From: Niastella vici
GTDB taxonomy: Bacteria > Bacteroidota > Bacteroidia > Chitinophagales > Chitinophagaceae
Direction: 5' to 3'
Assembly: GCF_002077945.1 (NCBI RefSeq)
Contig: NZ_LVYD01000113.1
Coordinates: 186,001 to 250,000 of the forward strand
DNA length: 64,000 nucleotides
Below the pieces are notes generated by a model. That model was not told where the DNA came from and did no database searches. It was given only the letters and a program-made list of their open reading frames with translations. The position numbers and the translations under genes were made by a program. Positions 1-8,234 of the stretch are shown here, piece after piece; within the stretch, counting starts at the first letter, position 1, and each line of letters starts with the position of its first letter.

Positions 1-759
1 TTTATCGTAGGTGTTTTGTTTAATGCTGTACCGGTGCATGCCTCTGCTGCTGCCCACCCAAATAAGATCGCCTTTTACCTCGAGGCAACTGGCATTGGTA
101 ATGGATGCGTTTACCAGGCGGAGTTTTTTCGCGGCAGCATCAAAACGGTACAATCCTTTTGCCCGTACAAACACCCATATCGTTTTATCGGTGCCTTTTT
201 TAATGGAGGCAATGTCGAGCACCTGCCCTGCTGCCTCCCCATCCATAGGAACGCGAACACAAACGCTGTCACCTGCCGCGCAAAAATATACGCCGGCATC
301 AATGGTGCCAATAAACATATTGCCATCGCCATCGCTTTCGAGATCGCGGATCACGTTTGTTAATTTAACGAGCGGGCCTTTACCTGTTTTATAATAAACG
401 GGCGTAAAACTATTGGCCAGGCTGTGGTAAACAGCGACTCCCTGCCGGGTGCCTACCCAAATGTTACCAATGTTGTCTTCATCGATGGCGTTGATGAAAT
501 TGTTGGGTAAAGAAAGCGGGTTGTTGAAATTATTGCGGAATACTTTAAAATTATAGGCATCGTACCGGTTCAACCCATCATAGGTGCCGAACCATACAAA
601 ACCTTTTTGATCCTGGAAAATACAACGTACCGAATTGTTTGATAAGCCCTGTTCTATACCCAAATAAGAGGTGATCGGGTAATCCGTAGCATAGAGGGGC
701 CGGAAGAGATTAATTAACAGTAACGACAATACTGTCGCTTTGACAATTCCTATTTTCAT
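1..759 (-). CDS. Hybrid two-component sensor, N-terminal propeller part (partial)
   Basis: A frame on the minus strand is open from an ATG at 757-759 to the window edge, giving the first 253 residues of a larger protein. It begins with a signal-peptide-like stretch (KIGIVKATVLSLLLINLF). Then come repeated blades with the two-component-regulator propeller pattern: GLSNNSVRCIFQDQKGFVWF at about residues 36-55, NIGNIWVGTRQGVAVY, GNMFIGTIDAGVYF and LIWVGSSRGMHRY. This start is typical of Bacteroidota hybrid sensors (periplasmic propeller, Y_Y_Y domain, histidine kinase, receiver, AraC-type regulator), which sense carbohydrate breakdown products. Only the sensing part lies here, so the kinase half is inferred. 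Its upstream neighbour is a secreted lyase-like enzyme on the same strand, a plausible target, but a terminator at 986-1013 separates the two units. Confidence 0.85.
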   Translation of the reverse strand, partial: MKIGIVKATVLSLLLINLFRPLYATDYPITSYLGIEQGLSNNSVRCIFQDQKGFVWFGTYDGLNRYDAYNFKVFRNNFNNPLSLPNNFINAIDEDNIGNIWVGTRQGVAVYHSLANSFTPVYYKTGKGPLVKLTNVIRDLESDGDGNMFIGTIDAGVYFCAAGDSVCVRVPMDGEAAGQVLDIASIKKGTDKTIWVFVRAKGLYRFDAAAKKLRLVNASITNASCLEVKGDLIWVGSSRGMHRYSIKQNTYDK

Positions 760-931
760 ACGCAAGCACTAAAGCAACAACTTAGAGCTAATTCTGGTTA
801 CACCATAAATGTACAATTCTTGCTGTATGCGTAACCATATTTTTGCGGGAATTTTAAACTGTTGAAAGGAATATTTTAAAAATCAATCGATTAATCCTTC
901 GACGGGAGGCATCGCTCAGCGCATGCCACGC

Positions 932-979
932 TCCTTCGATACTTCGGCTACGCTCAGTGCGCTCAGTACCAGTGCGCTG
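932..979. repeat. Short dispersed repeat (CGCTCAG type)
   Basis: The stretch CCTTCGATACTTCGGCTACG followed by CTCAGTGCGCTCAGTACCAGTGCGCTG is GC-rich and internally repetitive, with GCTCAGT twice and AGTGCGCT twice. It lies between two minus-strand genes. A related sequence in the opposite orientation is at 24560-24588. Such CTTCGACTACGCTCAG-like elements are, to my knowledge, common intergenic repeats in Bacteroidota genomes. Confidence 0.5.
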
Positions 980-985
980 CCCACG

Positions 986-1013
986 AAAAAATCCCCCGAC
1001 TAATGTCGGGGGG
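986..1013 (-). terminator. Intrinsic terminator of the lyase-like gene
   Basis: A perfect 8-bp stem (CCCCCGAC at 993-1000 pairing with GTCGGGGG at 1005-1012) has a 4-base loop. It is followed on the minus strand by a run of Ts (AAAAAA at 986-991 on the plus strand). It lies 34 bases beyond the stop of the gene at 1047-2936. Confidence 0.85.
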
Positions 1014-1046
1014 TGCTCTGATGTGTAAACGTTTACAATCTGTAAA

Positions 1047-2936
1047 CTACTCTTTAATAATTGTCCTGACTACATTACCCGCTCCCTGGTTCACTTTTAC
1101 GAAATAGGAACCGGGCGCCAGTCTCGAAATATCGATGGTATGCCTACTGCCCTGGGCATTAGCCGAATACATCAATTGCCCATTCGCATTATACACCTGT
1201 ATAGTTGCTTTTTCTTTGAAATAAACGGTCACCTGTTTTTGAGCCGGATTGGGCGTTATCAACAAGGTGTTTTGTTCAGTGGTTGTTGTGCCGTTTTCGG
1301 TGGTAACCATTCTTGCACCTGAAACAGGAACGAGTTGCCATTGCTGATTGGCGGCGGCGAGGTACGTCCACTGTTGAACAAGCGCGCCATCTGCTGTGGA
1401 ACCACCGTTTACATCGAGGCATTTGCCACTATGTACCGGAGTAATGCGATAATACCCATTACCGGCAGGAATAAAGGTGAACCGTTGATTATTGCCGCCA
1501 GTGGATGTCCAGATCTGCACTTTGGCGCCATCGGCGGTGGAAGCGGAATTTATATCCAGCGCTTTTCCACTGCCTACGCCGGTTACCATATAGCTGCCGC
1601 TGCTTTGGAACGCCAGGGTCCACTGTTGGCATGCACAGGTGTTCGCCGTCCATTGTTGTACCTGGCTGCCATTGGCGGTTCCATTGTTTAGTACATCGAG
1701 CGCCTTGCCACTGTGCCGGGCATAGATCTTATAGGTGCCATTGGCAACAGTATTCGCCACAAAGGGATCGCGGGTAAAGGTCAATGAGCCAAAGCCCAGT
1801 TGATCGAATCCGCCACTGGCGGTGCCATAATTGCCACCGCCACCTTCGGGCCTGTGCAGCTGAGCATAGGCGGCCATACCGGGCACAGCTATTCCGAGGC
1901 GATTGGCATAATGGTTATACACCATTTCCCAAACCGGGCGCAGATTGCCCCTGCTGGCGTCAGAAATAACTGTTTGCGACATTTGCGCACAATTTTGACC
2001 GTTGCCCCAGGTATATGTAGTGTAGGGCACGGTATTGCCGATATTATATTGTGCCACATATTCGGCGCCTTTCATAAAACGGTTGCTATCGTACCCATAC
2101 ATATCATCGCCCTGGTTCCAGGCCATTTCACAAAAAGAAGCCAGCAAACCAATACCCAGGGTGCAATGGCCCTGGTCGCGGCCACTCTCCTGCCACTGGC
2201 CCAATGTGGCCGAGTGCAGGTACCAAACAGCATGCATGATGGAACCATTGCCCGCGCCGGTTTTGAAATAGTCAATGGCACGGTTGTAGAGGTCGCGGCG
2301 ATCGCACAGCACACCAATGGCCAGAATGGCGGCCATATTGCAGAGGTCCCAGTTAGCCCAGTAATTGGTGATGCAGGCGCCGTTGTGATTGAGGAGAAAG
2401 TTATCGCACAGGGGATAAAATTCATTCAGCATCATGTTCTTGAAGCGGGTAAAATCGACTGCGGCCCAACCGCTGTAGGTGCGCATGATCTCGGCCGCAT
2501 TGGCGAACTGATACCCATAAATGCCCGAAGCAAGAAACCGGTCGGCATTTCCCGTGATCTCCTTCAGCGTAGATGACCAGGCATTCATGATGGCGATGCT
2601 TTTATCGGCGTAAGCATCATCGCCCGAAATTTTCCATCGCAACGCACATTGATAGGCAGCGGCAATGTCGTTGTACAATTGTGGATAGTTCTGGTTGGTG
2701 CCGCCTCTTCGCACGGTATCTGTAGGCCGGGCTACATACCCCAATTGCGAATGGCTATTGGCGACAAGCAGGTCCCAACTCCCTTTCCAGGGTTGAGCGC
2801 CGGCATTGACCTTGGTTCGCATTCGGGTGAAATCGGCTTCGGTGTGTAACAAACCGGGATGAACAAACGCCTGTGCGGCAGCTTGCCGGGCGGTAATGGC
2901 AATGAATAGCAAGCAAAGAACAAGGTTCTTTTTCAT
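1047..2936 (-). CDS. Secreted alginate-lyase-superfamily protein with ricin-type lectin and T9SS tail
   Basis: This 629-residue protein starts with a signal peptide (MKKNLVLCLLFIAITARQAA AQA). Residues of about 25-385 resemble the alpha/alpha-barrel alginate lyase superfamily, with NYWANWDLCNMAA and QWQESGRDQGHCTLG as conserved-looking core motifs. Residues of about 395-530 form three ricin B-type beta-trefoil repeats, each ending in a QxW-like motif (QQWTL, NQRFTF, NQQWQL), which should bind carbohydrate. The last ~75 residues (LLITPNPAQKQVTVYF to FVKVNQG..VVRTIIKE) are a type IX secretion sorting domain, so the enzyme is expected to leave the cell or stay on its surface. The true substrate (alginate or another uronic-acid polymer) cannot be told from sequence. 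It stands alone, with its own terminator. Confidence 0.8.
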   Translation of the reverse strand: MKKNLVLCLLFIAITARQAAAQAFVHPGLLHTEADFTRMRTKVNAGAQPWKGSWDLLVANSHSQLGYVARPTDTVRRGGTNQNYPQLYNDIAAAYQCALRWKISGDDAYADKSIAIMNAWSSTLKEITGNADRFLASGIYGYQFANAAEIMRTYSGWAAVDFTRFKNMMLNEFYPLCDNFLLNHNGACITNYWANWDLCNMAAILAIGVLCDRRDLYNRAIDYFKTGAGNGSIMHAVWYLHSATLGQWQESGRDQGHCTLGIGLLASFCEMAWNQGDDMYGYDSNRFMKGAEYVAQYNIGNTVPYTTYTWGNGQNCAQMSQTVISDASRGNLRPVWEMVYNHYANRLGIAVPGMAAYAQLHRPEGGGGNYGTASGGFDQLGFGSLTFTRDPFVANTVANGTYKIYARHSGKALDVLNNGTANGSQVQQWTANTCACQQWTLAFQSSGSYMVTGVGSGKALDINSASTADGAKVQIWTSTGGNNQRFTFIPAGNGYYRITPVHSGKCLDVNGGSTADGALVQQWTYLAAANQQWQLVPVSGARMVTTENGTTTTEQNTLLITPNPAQKQVTVYFKEKATIQVYNANGQLMYSANAQGSRHTIDISRLAPGSYFVKVNQGAGNVVRTIIKE

Positions 2937-3163
2937 GATCGTTAGTATTGAGGTTTAATAATTAACTTATTACAACCTGTTTTTCATGTGCTATAAGTGG
3001 TGCAGCGTTTAAGAGAGGATAGTCAAAAATAAATGGGGGGTGGAAAAAGGAAGGCGGGGGCAATGGTCAAATAAAGGGGGTGGAATGACCAAAGGAGAAT
3101 GGTCAATGGTGAATGGTGAATAACTCGCGTTATTCGAGATTAATAACTGATTTTGGGCCCTAG

Positions 3164-3463
3164 TTACCAATAAATTAATTTTGAAGGAATAAATTCGCAA
3201 ATGATCAATTCTGTGGCAGTTTCAATAAATACAATAGTGTATTTCTTTTTATATGGAGTGCATTTATAACCTAAACGTTCGCGGGAGGGTTCTTTACAAA
3301 CGGCATATGATTTCCTTTGATCCGAAAGTTTCAGGAAGTGATCATATACATTATCAACAAATTTGTCGGCAGTAGCAATTAAACCTTTGGATTCAATATA
3401 CCAGGCAATAGCGGCAATATTATCTGCTGCTGATTTTTTTACTACGACTTTTCTGCTGCCCAT
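3164..3463 (-). CDS. RelE/ParE-type toxin-like protein
   Basis: A small basic protein of 99 residues with the layout of the RelE/ParE superfamily: an N-terminal helical pair (KKSAADNIAAIAWYIESKG), a central RERLGYKCTPYKKKYTIVF and a C-terminal strand (ELIICEFIPSK). In that family the protein cleaves ribosome-bound mRNA or inhibits gyrase. Its start codon lies inside the 3' end of the upstream small gene, with a 22-base overlap, which is the usual antitoxin-toxin arrangement. The catalytic residues of this fold are poorly conserved, so mRNase and gyrase activities cannot be told apart. Confidence 0.65.
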   Translation of the reverse strand: MGSRKVVVKKSAADNIAAIAWYIESKGLIATADKFVDNVYDHFLKLSDQRKSYAVCKEPSRERLGYKCTPYKKKYTIVFIETATELIICEFIPSKLIYW

Positions 3464-3615
3464 TTCCTGATCATTTTTTTACTATGGGCCCTTGCTTCCT
3501 CGATAGTAAACAATTTTTCAGGTTTTGTTTTCAGCGCTGCCTTTTTTTGTAAGGCCTGAAAATCTTTCTCCGGGATCAAAACATACTTTTTCTTGTCTAT
3601 TACAATCGCTGTCAT
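3442..3615 (-). CDS. Putative antitoxin of the RelE/ParE-like pair
   Basis: This is a 57-residue protein. I prefer the ATG at 3613-3615 to a TTG seven codons upstream. The product starts MTAIVIDKKKYVLIPEKDF, resembling the short N-terminal strand of Phd/YefM-like or related antitoxins. It continues with a charged helical tail (FTIEEARAHSKKMIRKWA) suited to wrap a toxin. It lies immediately upstream of the toxin-like gene and overlaps it by 22 bases, so the two are likely cotranslated and autoregulated. The family assignment of the antitoxin is weak and rests mostly on context. Confidence 0.55.
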   Translation of the reverse strand: MTAIVIDKKKYVLIPEKDFQALQKKAALKTKPEKLFTIEEARAHSKKMIRKWAAEKS

Positions 3616-3681
3616 AATTGCCTGTTTATTAGTCAAATTTAATAAAAAAATGGCAAAAAGAAGGGACGAATTCGGCCGTTT

Positions 3682-5349
3682 TTACTGGTTGAAGATCCTT
3701 TCCGCATGCTGCAGCGATTGATTGGCAGTGAGCTCGTAATTATAGAGGGCCACTTTGCCAATGCTGCCATGAAAGAATGAACCGGTGTCGGCGGTGGCAA
3801 TGCGAAAAGGGGCTGAACCGGCCTGCGGCACAACGGAATAGCCGATGAGTGCATCTTTATCCTGGAAAGTAACAACGGTGCCGCTGTTGTTTTTGCGATG
3901 TACATACAGTTTTGTATAGCCGGTTGGATAGTCGGAAGAAATATCAATCGTATTTATGATCAACATATAATGGATCCACTCCCCGGTTTGAACGGGCCAA
4001 TTGGCAGCAGCCTGGTAATAAGAACCGGCACCTTTGCCGCCTGGTAAATTAAAGGCATAACCTGAGATGCGGTTCAGGCGGTTGCTATCTTCCCCGGTAG
4101 GATGTTGCCCATACATTCTGGCCACATATTCGCATTGCCCGTTCTCCCGCTTGCCCAACCAGTGCACATAACCGGTACCTTCTGTTTTTTCAAAGTCAAG
4201 TATATCGGGGCGCAGCCAGGCTTCCACCGTTAGCACGCCGGTAACGGGTACGGAAAAAGCGGGTGCGTTGGCCACTTCCCCATATTGCGAAACACCATTA
4301 AACACCAGCGATGCATCGCCATTGGGCATGGTAGTTACCCCGGGGTTGTTTATAAATGCTGCAGCATGTCCATGACCGGTGAGATCGGTTCCGGCCGTAT
4401 TCCAGTAAGCAACGGGATTCCCCGACAGAACAAGATTATCATAGCCAAACATAGCGTTGCCATGTTGGGCCAGGCGCGCACTGTCGGGTTCATAACTGTA
4501 GAGCGCCGCTTTGCCTATAGCGCCTTTGAAGAAAGAACTCAAATTGCGGGTCCCTATGCGAAATGGCGCGGTGCCGGCCAATAATTCACTTCCATTCAAA
4601 GGGTCCTGGTCTTCAAAACTGATAAGCTCGCCATTGCTGTTCCTGCGTTGTATATACAGCTTCGTATAACCGTAAGGTTGTTGTGCGGAAACAGCTTTTG
4701 TATTTATTACAAATACATAATGGATCCATTCGCCGGCTGAGATTGCCCAGTCGGCACCTGGTTGATAATATGAGCCCGCAGCTGAACTACCGGCAAGCGT
4801 ATACGCATTGCCTGCCAGCCGGTTGGTGCGGCCCTGATCATTTCCGGTGGGGTTTTGTGCGTACATTCTGCATACATATTCATGCTGGCCGCTTTCGCCC
4901 TTACCCATCCAGTTTATATAGCCCGTACCTTCCATATCAGGAAAATCAAGTACATCGGGGCGTAACCAGGCTTCCATGGTAAGGACGCCGGTTGCCGAAA
5001 CAGATAACGCCGGCGCTGCATGCACCTCGGCATACTGATTAACACCATTGAACAACAAAGAGCGATCGCCATTAGGCAAAGCAGTGGTGGTGGGCGTGTT
5101 CATCAATACACCGGTATAGCCATGACCGGTAACATCAGTACCTGAAGCATCATTCCAGAAAGCTACCGGCTGATCGGCCAGGATCATATTATCATACGGA
5201 CTTACTGCTGCATTGATAGTAAAGGCCAGGCGCGCCGTATTGGCGGCGGACTTATTTTCATTCTTTGTATCAGGCTGAATTTCCAGGTTGCGGTGGCAAC
5301 GGGTGAAACATATTATAACAACTAAACAGGCCGGTAATATTGTTTTCAT
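3682..5349 (-). CDS. Secreted protein with two LamG/concanavalin-like domains
   Basis: This 555-residue exported protein has a hydrophobic N-terminus (ILPACLVVIICFTRC). Cys-19 could be lipidated, but the lipobox is poor. The rest is two copies of a ~245-residue LamG-type jelly-roll domain, at about residues 53-295 and 305-555. Matching segments are YDNMILADQPVAFWN / YDNLVLSGNPVAYWN, LLFNGVNQYAEV / LVFNGVSQYGEV, TMEAWLRPDVLDF / TVEAWLRPDILDF and GEWIHYVFVIN / GEWIHYMLIIN. Such domains usually bind glycans or serve as adhesion modules. No catalytic module is present. The duplication is internal and the two halves are clearly diverged, so it is not recent. Confidence 0.75.
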   Translation of the reverse strand: MKTILPACLVVIICFTRCHRNLEIQPDTKNENKSAANTARLAFTINAAVSPYDNMILADQPVAFWNDASGTDVTGHGYTGVLMNTPTTTALPNGDRSLLFNGVNQYAEVHAAPALSVSATGVLTMEAWLRPDVLDFPDMEGTGYINWMGKGESGQHEYVCRMYAQNPTGNDQGRTNRLAGNAYTLAGSSAAGSYYQPGADWAISAGEWIHYVFVINTKAVSAQQPYGYTKLYIQRRNSNGELISFEDQDPLNGSELLAGTAPFRIGTRNLSSFFKGAIGKAALYSYEPDSARLAQHGNAMFGYDNLVLSGNPVAYWNTAGTDLTGHGHAAAFINNPGVTTMPNGDASLVFNGVSQYGEVANAPAFSVPVTGVLTVEAWLRPDILDFEKTEGTGYVHWLGKRENGQCEYVARMYGQHPTGEDSNRLNRISGYAFNLPGGKGAGSYYQAAANWPVQTGEWIHYMLIINTIDISSDYPTGYTKLYVHRKNNSGTVVTFQDKDALIGYSVVPQAGSAPFRIATADTGSFFHGSIGKVALYNYELTANQSLQHAERIFNQ

Positions 5350-5421
5350 TGGTAATATGATCTTGGGTAATGATCACCAAGATGGTAAAAGAAATGACAG
5401 AAAACAAATATGCTATTTTGA

Positions 5422-5622
5422 TTATTTGACAAGATGCGGCACAGGCTTTACTGATCGCAGGTAGGAATAAATGGCATTGACCTGTTTATCGGTGAGACTT
5501 TTAAATTTATCCATGGGTGGAGATAGCTCTCTTCCCGTTTTAAAATAAAACCGGCAACCGATACCAGTAAGGATTATCAGCAGGATGTAAACAGGCCATC
5601 TTGCTTTATTGCGTACCACCAT
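5422..5622 (-). CDS. Small membrane-anchored protein with cytochrome-c-like tail
   Basis: The gene encodes 66 residues: one N-terminal membrane segment (VYILLIILTGIGCRFYF, about residues 11-27) and a tail PPMDKFKSLTDKQVNAIYSY. That tail looks like the C-terminal end of class I cytochromes c, where a Met ligand precedes a LTDxxLxAIxxYL helix. The CxxCH heme site is absent, so it cannot bind heme covalently as read here. It is 10 bases downstream of the DUF2231 gene and probably cotranscribed. It may be a remnant of a longer cytochrome gene or a genuine small protein. Confidence 0.5.
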   Translation of the reverse strand: MVVRNKARWPVYILLIILTGIGCRFYFKTGRELSPPMDKFKSLTDKQVNAIYSYLRSVKPVPHLVK

Positions 5623-5632
5623 TGGATAAATT

Positions 5633-6124
5633 TTATGCTTGTCTTATTTGGATCCGTTCTTTCAAACTTATTTCCGGCTTGTCATCGTCTACTCCTACAT
5701 GGTGTTTCTGAACAAGCGTCCAGCCCAAAAAGCCGGCGGCCAGTGTTAATATAAAGCCGAGGGCAGTAAGCGGAATGGCCAGGCCCAGCGAAGGCGTGGC
5801 ATCGTCCCATTTTTTATATTCAACAAGCGCCGCTATACCGAAACATACCAACGCCGCCACATTGCAAAGCATGTGATAGATGCCGGTCTTTTTTGCTTTT
5901 GAGTCAGTTGGGATATTTAACCAATCAATGAAGCCGGGGATTGCCGCTAAGGCTGCCATGGCCACACCGGCTATATTGGCCACTACTGCCACTTTAAACC
6001 AGAAAGGATTGCTATTACTATTGTACACAATGTAGCATACAAGTGCGGCTGTATAAAATGCTACGGGGAAGGCAACCAGCATGGGATGCACCGGGTGCCC
6101 TGCAATTTTTATTTTGGAATACAT
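5633..6124 (-). CDS. DUF2231-type membrane protein
   Basis: A 163-residue integral membrane protein with four predicted helices, starting with the HPVHPMLVAFPVAFYTAALV motif of the DUF2231 family. A second family-like segment is GFIDWLNIP. The function of this family is not established; members often sit near redox or cytochrome genes. It is followed closely by a small protein with a cytochrome-c-like tail, which agrees with that association. The C-terminus (KPEISLKERIQIRQA) is charged and cytoplasmic. Confidence 0.75.
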   Translation of the reverse strand: MYSKIKIAGHPVHPMLVAFPVAFYTAALVCYIVYNSNSNPFWFKVAVVANIAGVAMAALAAIPGFIDWLNIPTDSKAKKTGIYHMLCNVAALVCFGIAALVEYKKWDDATPSLGLAIPLTALGFILTLAAGFLGWTLVQKHHVGVDDDKPEISLKERIQIRQA

Positions 6125-6231
6125 AAAAGAGCTTTATTAAAATTGCTGTAAAAGCTGTGCCATACCCCGGCTTAGCCAGGCTCTTTTGTATTTTTTAAAA
6201 AGAAATAGGACGAAGTATGTATCATACTACA

Positions 6232-7641
6232 TCAGGAAGCAATCAACCTGCCGAGCTGTTTTAATTTATGTTGCACTTCATCTGTCCAATATAAACCAAG
6301 CGAAAACCGCATACAGTTTTCATATTGATTTTGCAGGGTGTACATTCTGCCGGGGGCAATGCATATTTTTTGTTTAAGGGCTACATCAAACAGTTCCGAG
6401 GTATTTACTTTTTTATCGAAGGCAACCCATAAAGCCAGGCCACCCTGCGGCCGGCTGGTTTTGGTGCCTTTCGGAAAATATTCAGCAATGCCATCTATAT
6501 AATGCTGATAATTGCGTTGCAAGGTCAGCCGCATTTTTCGCAGGTGATTTTCATACCGGCCGGTCTTTAGAAAATTGGCTACTGCTTCCTGTGTAATGGT
6601 AGAAGAAGAAATGGCATGCACCAGTTTTAATTTCATTATCTGGTCCCTGTATTTTCCGGGGGCCACCCACCCTACCCGGTAACCCGGCGCCAGCGTTTTT
6701 GAAACAGCACTGCACCACAAAACGGTGCCTGTTGTATCAAATGCCTTGCAACATTTTGGACGTTGATTGCCGAAATACAGATCGCCATAAATATCATCTT
6801 CAATAAGCGGAATATTATGTTTCGCCAGCAGCTGTACCACTTCCTTTTTATTTTCGTCGGGCATACAACTGCCCAATGGTGTATTGAAGTTGGGGACCAG
6901 CAAACAAAGATCGATCTTGTTAACCACCTTCCTGAGGGCATCTATTTCAACACCTGTAACCGGATGCGTAGGTAACTCCAATACTTTCAGGCCCAGGCTT
7001 CGGGCCAGTTGCAAACTACCGGGGTAACAGGGACTTTCCATTGCAATGGTATTACCGGGTTTACTCAACGCCATCATGCAAAAGGATAAAGCATTCATGC
7101 CGCCTGCAGTAGTTACCAGGTCATCTTCGCGCAGGTTCCCGCCCCACGATAAAGAACGGGCGGCAACCATCCGGCGCAAGCTTTCATTGCCCTGTAACTG
7201 TTCATATTCCGTACCGCTGCCACGTAACTGGCGCGTTGCATACATTATTTCCTTATTCAGTTTTGACAAAGGCAATAATTCGCCGGATGGCGCGCCTATG
7301 GAAAAAAGCATCAGGTCTTTACGGCCCATGGTAGCATACACTTTCCTGATCAATTCATAGGGCTCTTTCGGGCTACTTACCAATGATGGCTTGCTGACCT
7401 CCGGAAGCGGCAGCCGCTGATAAGGCAAGGGACTTACAAAATAACCCGACTGAGGTTTTGATTCAATAAGCGACTGTGCTTCCAGCTCGAGGAATACTCT
7501 TTTTGCCGTGTTCATACCAATGCCATGTTCCTGACATAATAGTCGCACCGATGGCAGGCGTTCACCGGCCTTTAAAACGCCATTCCTGATTAGGCTGGCA
7601 ATATTGTTAGAGATGGCTACGTATAGAAAATCCTTTTCCAT
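6232..7641 (-). CDS. MocR/PdxR-type transcription regulator (GntR HTH plus aminotransferase-like domain)
   Basis: This 469-residue protein fuses a GntR-type winged helix (residues 4-71, including GERLPSVRLLCQEHGIGMNT) to a fold-type I aminotransferase domain (about 105-469). The PLP-binding lysine is K315 in SKTLAPGYRVGW. The cofactor-ring pair motif is EDDIYGDL at 281-288 and the NFNTP substrate-side motif is at 251-255. MocR proteins bind PLP or its Schiff base and control a divergently transcribed gene, often in vitamin B6, amino-acid or antibiotic metabolism. Here the divergent gene is a GNAT acetyltransferase, and direct repeats in the 96-base gap look like its operator. The ligand is unknown. 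Confidence 0.88.
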   Translation of the reverse strand: MEKDFLYVAISNNIASLIRNGVLKAGERLPSVRLLCQEHGIGMNTAKRVFLELEAQSLIESKPQSGYFVSPLPYQRLPLPEVSKPSLVSSPKEPYELIRKVYATMGRKDLMLFSIGAPSGELLPLSKLNKEIMYATRQLRGSGTEYEQLQGNESLRRMVAARSLSWGGNLREDDLVTTAGGMNALSFCMMALSKPGNTIAMESPCYPGSLQLARSLGLKVLELPTHPVTGVEIDALRKVVNKIDLCLLVPNFNTPLGSCMPDENKKEVVQLLAKHNIPLIEDDIYGDLYFGNQRPKCCKAFDTTGTVLWCSAVSKTLAPGYRVGWVAPGKYRDQIMKLKLVHAISSSTITQEAVANFLKTGRYENHLRKMRLTLQRNYQHYIDGIAEYFPKGTKTSRPQGGLALWVAFDKKVNTSELFDVALKQKICIAPGRMYTLQNQYENCMRFSLGLYWTDEVQHKLKQLGRLIAS

Positions 7642-7653
7642 TCAACAAAAATA

Positions 7654-7701
7654 ACTGTGTCCATCAAAATACACAAAACTGGGACTGTGTTTATCAAACA
7701 C
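7654..7701. promoter_or_regulatory. Candidate MocR operator between divergent genes
   Basis: The element ACTGTGTCCATCAAAA at 7654-7669 is repeated as ACTGTGTTTATCAAAC at 7684-7699, 30 bases apart (about three DNA turns). The second copy also forms the palindrome GTGTTT-ATC-AAACAC (7687-7701). MocR regulators usually bind such direct repeats in the shared promoter region. The downstream copy lies just before the promoter-like box at 7709-7716. Confidence 0.55.
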
Positions 7702-7708
7702 GCAAGAC

Positions 7709-7716
7709 TAGTTTTG
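7709..7716 (+). promoter_or_regulatory. Candidate -7 box of the acetyltransferase gene
   Basis: TAGTTTTG matches the Bacteroidota -7 consensus TAnnTTTG and ends 21 bases before the ATG at 7738. No clear -33 TTTG is seen; its expected place is covered by the candidate MocR operator. Confidence 0.5.
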
Positions 7717-7737
7717 CATAAATAAATACAGGTACAT

Positions 7738-8163
7738 ATGTCGCAAGTGATCATTAAAACAGGAAAAGAAAATATGGATGTCAATGTGATACATCGTTAT
7801 TTAAGTGTAGATTCTTATTGGGCAAAAGGCATCTCTTATACGCTGGTAGAACGTTCGATGGAAAATTCTTTTTGTACCGGCGCCTTTGTAGATGGGAAGC
7901 AGGTAGGTTTTGTTCGGGTGATCACCGATTATTATACATTCGGCTGGTTCGCCGATGTTTTTGTATTACCTGAATACCGGGGCCAGGACATTTCGAAAAA
8001 AATGCTCTCGCATATTCTTGATCAGCCCTGGAGTAAACGCCTGCGCAGAAAAATGCTGAATACCAGCGATGCGCATGGGTTGTACCGCCAATTTCAGTTT
8101 AAGGAACTTGCCACACCTACGAACCTCATGGAAATTGTTAATGCAGACATTCATTTGAAATAG
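7738..8163 (+). CDS. GNAT-family N-acetyltransferase
   Basis: A complete GNAT fold of 141 residues. The acetyl-CoA-binding region is FADVFVLPEYRGQDISKKML at about residues 75-94, with the R-G-x-x loop (YRGQDISK). The start SQVIIKTGKENMDVNVIHRY and the phrase SYWAKGISYTLVERSMENS resemble a family of single-domain acetyltransferases found throughout Bacteroidota. The acceptor is unknown. It is divergent from the MocR-type regulator and probably its target. No close downstream partner exists, because a 21-bp repeat array begins 71 bases after the stop. Confidence 0.82.
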   Translation: MSQVIIKTGKENMDVNVIHRYLSVDSYWAKGISYTLVERSMENSFCTGAFVDGKQVGFVRVITDYYTFGWFADVFVLPEYRGQDISKKMLSHILDQPWSKRLRRKMLNTSDAHGLYRQFQFKELATPTNLMEIVNADIHLK

Positions 8164-8234
8164 AGTCTGCGATACACATTCCTCAAAGCATCTCGTGCAG
8201 ATAACTCTATAAGTTTGGAAGATTGGAGCTCAGC

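Noticed and set aside
1335-2576. Long plus-strand frames opposite the lyase-like gene
   Set aside because: They are antisense to a complete gene with recognisable domains and show no domain of their own.
3009-3200. 63-residue minus-strand frame rich in Pro and Leu
   Set aside because: It overlaps the toxin-like gene and covers repetitive GGTGGAA/GGTCAATGG filler sequence.
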